From positions 76,502,119-76,566,118 of the forward strand of contig JAVIAB010000124.1 in assembly GCA_032433765.1 (NCBI GenBank): 64,000 bases of DNA, written 5' to 3'. Positions 34,001 through 40,000 of the stretch are shown here, one piece after another (position 1 is the first letter of the stretch; each line of letters starts with the position of its first letter). Made by a program: the position numbers and the translations under genes. Source of the stretch: Megaustenia siamemsis. Its lineage: Eukaryota; Mollusca; Gastropoda; Stylommatophora; Ariophantidae. The notes beneath the pieces are model-generated. The model was not told where the DNA came from. It did no database searches and saw only the letters and a program-made list of their open reading frames with translations.

Positions 34001-37000
34001 GTGTTCTATAGCTGTGTTTAATGTCTTCTTTTGACTTCCAATTGATATGACTTGTTTTTTCAGTGCTTATTTTCATTTTTATTTTTTAAATTCAAGGACA
34101 ATTGATGCTGTAGAAGTTCTTAAAAATTATGTCACTGGAGCACGACAGTTACTGACTTTTTAAAATAGTAAGCTTGTCACTGCTGTACAGCTAGTGCTGC
34201 TGAGATCTCTTTGTGTCCAAGTCTTACTATTGGATTACATTTTGGTGTTATGACCATCAAGCAAATGATAAATGTGGCTGTTGTCTGGGGGTTCTCTAAG
34301 GCTCTATACAGCTTTGATTATAGTGTTGAGTTTTTTGAGTGAATTCATCGTTTTTGGCTGGTACAAACATGGGTCAGTACCAGGGTACATGTATCATAGC
34401 TTCATCATATAGTCTATATGTGTACAATAACACCACAACTCATGTTCAAAGCTTGTGCATGTGTTAAATCAGTTTGTTATGACCAGTTCTAATCAGAACA
34501 CTCAAGGATGCTGTTCAAGTACAATGAAGATATTTCTATAGACAAGACTTCTAACATTACCTAAACTTAGCTGTGACTGTGGCAATTTACTGATTAATTT
34601 TGAGTGCATTCCAGACACCTGAAATATATACACCAGATGATGTAGACATAAAACATATGTAAATTATACTAGGAAAAGACAGAAGTGATATGATATAACA
34701 GAGAAAACTTAGCACCTATTGATATAAAGTGGATCCAGACCAGGCTGAGTTCTGTCTCCATGTTTTTTTTTAAATCTGTACACTCAGCAAATCTTTAAAA
34801 GTATGGAAATGCCAGTTCTAAACATCAATAGTTGCATAATTAATAACCTAAGATAAGCTGATGACACCGTATTACTGGCAGAAAGCCTAGAAGATAAGCT
34901 GATGACACCATATTACTGGCAGAAAGCCTAGAAGATAAGCTGATGACACCATATTACTGGCAGAAAGCCTAGAAGATAAGCTGATGACACCATATTACTG
35001 GCAGAAAGCCTAGAAGATAAGCTGATGACACCATATTACTGGCAGAAAGCCTAGAAGATAAGCTGATGACACCATATTACTGGCAGAAAGCCTAGAAGAT
35101 AAGCTGATGACACCATATTACTGGCAGAAAGCCCAGAAGATAAGCTGATGACATCGGTGATACTGACAGAGGGTTCAGAAGATAAGCTGATGACATGGGA
35201 TTACTGGCAGAAAGTTCAGAAGATAAGCTGATGACATGGGATTACAGGCAGAAAGTTCAGAAGATAAGCTGATGACATGGGATTACTGGCAGAAAGTTCA
35301 GAAGATAAGCTGATGACATGGGATTACTGGCAGAAAAACAACTAATTTTAAAAAACACAAGACAAGTATAGAATATAGATTGGATATATGTATTCAGAAG
35401 TCTAAAATGATGATAATGAAGAGAGATAAGACACAAAACCTACATGTCAGTACCAAGATAGAAAGAACTTAGTGTAATATCAAGAACATAGCTACCTCGG
35501 ACATGTTAATAGTATTATAAAAGATTTGTTTTAAATATAGCATAAAGAAGAAACAATTCTGGGATTTTAAAATTGAGAATATATCAGGATTCTCATTATA
35601 ATCAGTCCTATCTAGTGCATGAATATGATCACTTTATAAGAAAACTGAGAAGAAAATTGAGGCCCTTGGAATGTACATTTGTAGAAGAATTGGTTGGGCG
35701 GAGAGGAAAACAAATCATAAAGTTTTGAAGCAGATAAAAATAAAGAAAGAACTATTTAACACAACTCAGACAAATGAAATTTTTAGGACATGTAAAGAGA
35801 CATTTTAATTTATTGAAAGTCATCATGGAAGGGAAAATACAAGGTAAACAGAGGCAACAAAGAGTAAAGTGGATCGAAATATTAATAGATGGACAGAAGG
35901 ACTAGTGACAGTGTGCACTATCAAGGCAAGAGCCAGAGTGAAATGGCACTTCATGGTAATCAACGTTTGATGCAGAGATGGCACAGGATGATGATTATGG
36001 GTGCATTGACAAAGAACACAACATGAAGTAAAACAGCAAATAAAAAACATGGACACTAGAGACAACTCACCAAGAAACATAGAGTTTACTGTAAGATCGC
36101 GTCTGTTAGCATCCAGCATCCAGTCTTTAGTGAATTCAACTTCAGCACGTCTGCCATCTGTGACAACATCTATTCTCAAAGTAGTCACTTCAAAATTCTC
36201 CTGGACAATCACAGAATATTACAAAACTAATGTGTCAATAAATGGAAATTGCAAAATTTTAAACTTAAATTATTCACATTGTCTTTTGAGAAGGCACAAT
36301 TTAATGGTGGCCACTGATTCAATGAAACACAGTATATCATGAAAATATCAGGTAAACCAAAAAAACACATTGCAAATCTGTTTGACATTTTCTTCCATTA
36401 CTTTCCATCAATTAAAAAAAAAACCACATTTATTTCCATTTTTATTCTCTGATGTTATATATATATATGATTGTACAACAATAACTCCTATTTTCACTCA
36501 TTATTTCCTGAATTTTTTTCCTCTGAATCACACATCTCTCTGGAAATTGTACACTAGACATTGTAATCAAATTGTATAACTTTGCTTTCTAATTAAAACT
36601 TGACCAAATAGAATTCAAATCTTTACACACCATAAATATACTGTTGATGTGGTATTAATGAGTGTTTCATTTACTCATTGAGTGCCATCTCTGCAACGAA
36701 GGTTGGCTACCATGGAGCATTGGCTGCCCCCAAAATACCATTTGTCTTGTTTGAATTGTGTTTAGTAAATCTCTTTTCATTTTTAGTTGTTTTAAGACTT
36801 CATCATTTGTTTTCTTTTCTTTCCATCCAATTCTTCCTATTCTTTTATAATTCCACATTTCAAAGGCTTCACTTTTCTGTCCTGTTTTCTTGTCTAATGT
36901 TCATGTTTATGCACCACACAGGAATGTTGAGAAGATATAACATTTTGCTATTTCTAGTTTTAGCCCTGGTGTTATTTGTTTTGATGTTAGTATATTTTTC

Positions 37001-40000
37001 ATGGCATTAACATTACTTTATGTCATTCCTATTGGAGTGTAACGCTTTAAAATCCATTCCCATTTGTCCGGATTTAAAGAGTTAAAGATCTGAGTCTCTG
37101 AATTCGGCCTGCTTTTCTTTCTAGGACAGCCTTTCATTAACCAACAAAAGGATTTGAAATTTCTGCAACTAGATGATTATTTTCCTTAGATAATCAGAAC
37201 TTCCCCTGTTCTGGTCTAAAGTTAGTTTCTTTTGGTCACTTTTCTTTGTAAAGACATCAGGACAATGAGGCATTGTTTGGGAGTATTCATATCATTGCTA
37301 CAGAATTGTCCATGAGCACAAACCAACTGATTCCATTTAATGTTTATTCATGATTAACTTTCAAATCTCAGGGCTAATCTTTGTCACCTGGTGATGTGCT
37401 AGATTGCAGATCTTGTCTTACAAAACTGGTGGTCATAAACCACACACACAAATTAAAATGTCATAGCAAACTATACATTTATTTTTTAAAATGTCATTTT
37501 TGACATTTGCATTTAATCCCTTTAGACATAAGAATTCATGTTATACATGATAAGCCGTAGGCCCATTATAAACTGTGAGTGTGCTAAAACTTATGAAAAA
37601 AATATATTTATACTAGCAGAAAACACCTGGCATAGCATAAATATATTATTTCAACATTGCTAAAGTTATTATTCAAGTGTTTTGTACTACACAGTGTGTT
37701 TTGCCTTTCCTGTCTGAGACGATAATGGATTCACTTTTTTACGCTTGTTGAAGACATCAACATCAAACTGACTAAAGTTACAGATAGGTATCATAATCCA
37801 AGCGAGCAGGGATCGAAGAGGGAAGACAACCCGGTACTCAAAAATGTCGTGCTGAAGTCGGATGTGTTGGGCCGAAAGGCGCAAATATAACAGTTATGCT
37901 GCAAACCACAACACAACGCAGACACGCCCACTTAACGTCCTTTTAAGGGCGGATGACGAAGAGGAATTCTACAGTCTACGAATACTCTAGAATACTTTAA
38001 TCATCGGGCGAACGCAAGCAAGCAAGCATAATCTAGGGTTAAAAGACAATAGGGCAGGCAGGAATCTAAGTGGGCCTAAAGGAACCAGAATGTGACAAAT
38101 TAGAAAGGCAGTCTCATGAGGATGGAAGAAAGAAAGTGTCCAATAGGTCTAATCATCTAATCAAACTATATACCACTAGTTGAAATTCTGTATATGTGAC
38201 TAAGACTACCGCTGGTGTTGTGGCACTCTCCCAAGTTCTGTAATTAAATCAACATTAACATCTTGTACTTGGCATAAAATCACACACATGATAATACAAC
38301 TTCTGTGCATAACTTTTATCAATAACTTCTCCTATAAAATCTGTGTACTTCTAGCCCTGATCTCCCTAATAAGCACTGATCTTTTTAAAATACCCAAAAC
38401 AACTACTTATAGGTAAATCTAAAACGATTTTGTTTGAATGATCCTCTCACTCAGACATTTCTCTGAATCTTCTCTGCCTCAAATGTCCCAATCTTAACCC
38501 CTGAATCTAAAACAGCTTCCATAAATAAGTCCAACCTAGACTCAATGTTTGCTACCCGCCATGTTTCCCTGTCTGCTGCTTTTTATCTCACAGCTGAGTG
38601 ATGATCTCTTTGACCATGTCATTTGCCACTGTTTTCCAATATTGTATCTTGTCTTATCAGCACTTACCTACATCATATTTTTCCAAAAGCTCTAATCCAT
38701 ACTTCTAATCAAAGGCAAGCGTTTGACCTATTGTTTATTTTTAATCAATGCCAGGGGATGTAGCATCAATTGCATGCAGGTGTAACACCCAATGTTTTAT
38801 ACAATATATTGTAATATAGAATGTTAGAAGTACATATCAGTCATGTGCTTGCTTAGAATGGATAAAATAAAACTCCCACACTAGGCCTTCATATGGACAC
38901 CTAGAATGGATAAAATAAAACTTCCACACTAGGCCTTCATATGGACACCTAGAATGGATAAAATAAAACTCCCACACTAGGCCTTCATGTGGACACCAGG
39001 AGGCAAAAGAATACAAGGAAGACCAATACAAGAACAATTAATAGAGGGGGGTCATCGATGGGCTTAAGAGCAAACCAAGACTTAGCATTGAATCATCAGA
39101 CACAGAGAATTATGATTTCTACCCTAATGCCATCTTCAGCCCTGAAACTAACTACCAGTATCAACAAATTTGTTTTTTTAAAGAAAAACAGCTACAATTT
39201 TTAAGCTTCAGTTATGCAGATAAGAAAAGATTAAACAAACAAGCATTTTGGCTCACTCAAAGGGGTCTTTGATAGAATAAATACAAAGAAAATATCCCAA
39301 ATGTTAAATTTCATAGAATCACAAGTAGAAAAAAATATTGTTAGCAGGATGAAACTTGAATATCTTGAGGGTAAATATGGTCAGGAAGGTTTAAGTGAAT
39401 ACAGCAGGAAAAGTGTCATGTAGATGCTTCTGGAAGGAATCACATTGGTGAAAGGGTAGATATTTGGGTAATCATTGTTGAGAACAATGTTGTGAAAAAT
39501 AAAAGACTCAGCCTTAATAGCAAAAAGACAGAGGTAATGGTAACAACAAAGAAAAAGACATCACCTCAGTGCAAAATAAAGACAAGTGGAACAATATTAA
39601 AACAGGTAAATGAATTTAAATATTTGGGAACTTTGTTAACCTCAGACGGAAGATGTACAAAAGAGGTGAGATGCAGAATGGCTCAGGCAAAAGCAGCTTT
39701 CCAAAATATGACGAAAATACTATGCAATCCGTTTTTGACAATAGAAACAAGAAAAAGAGTTCTTAAATGTTATGTAGAGCCAGTCTTAACATATGGATGC
39801 GAATCATGGACAATAGGACAACAGAAACGAAAATCACTGGAGTCTGTAGAAATGTGGTTTTACAGAAGAATGTTGAGAGTACCATGGACAGCTAAGACGA
39901 GTAATGAAAAGGTTCTGAGAGAGGTCAAAGCAAAAAGAGAGCTAATTTCCAATATTAGGAAGAAACAATCATCATTTTTTGGCCATGTAATGAGAAGAGA

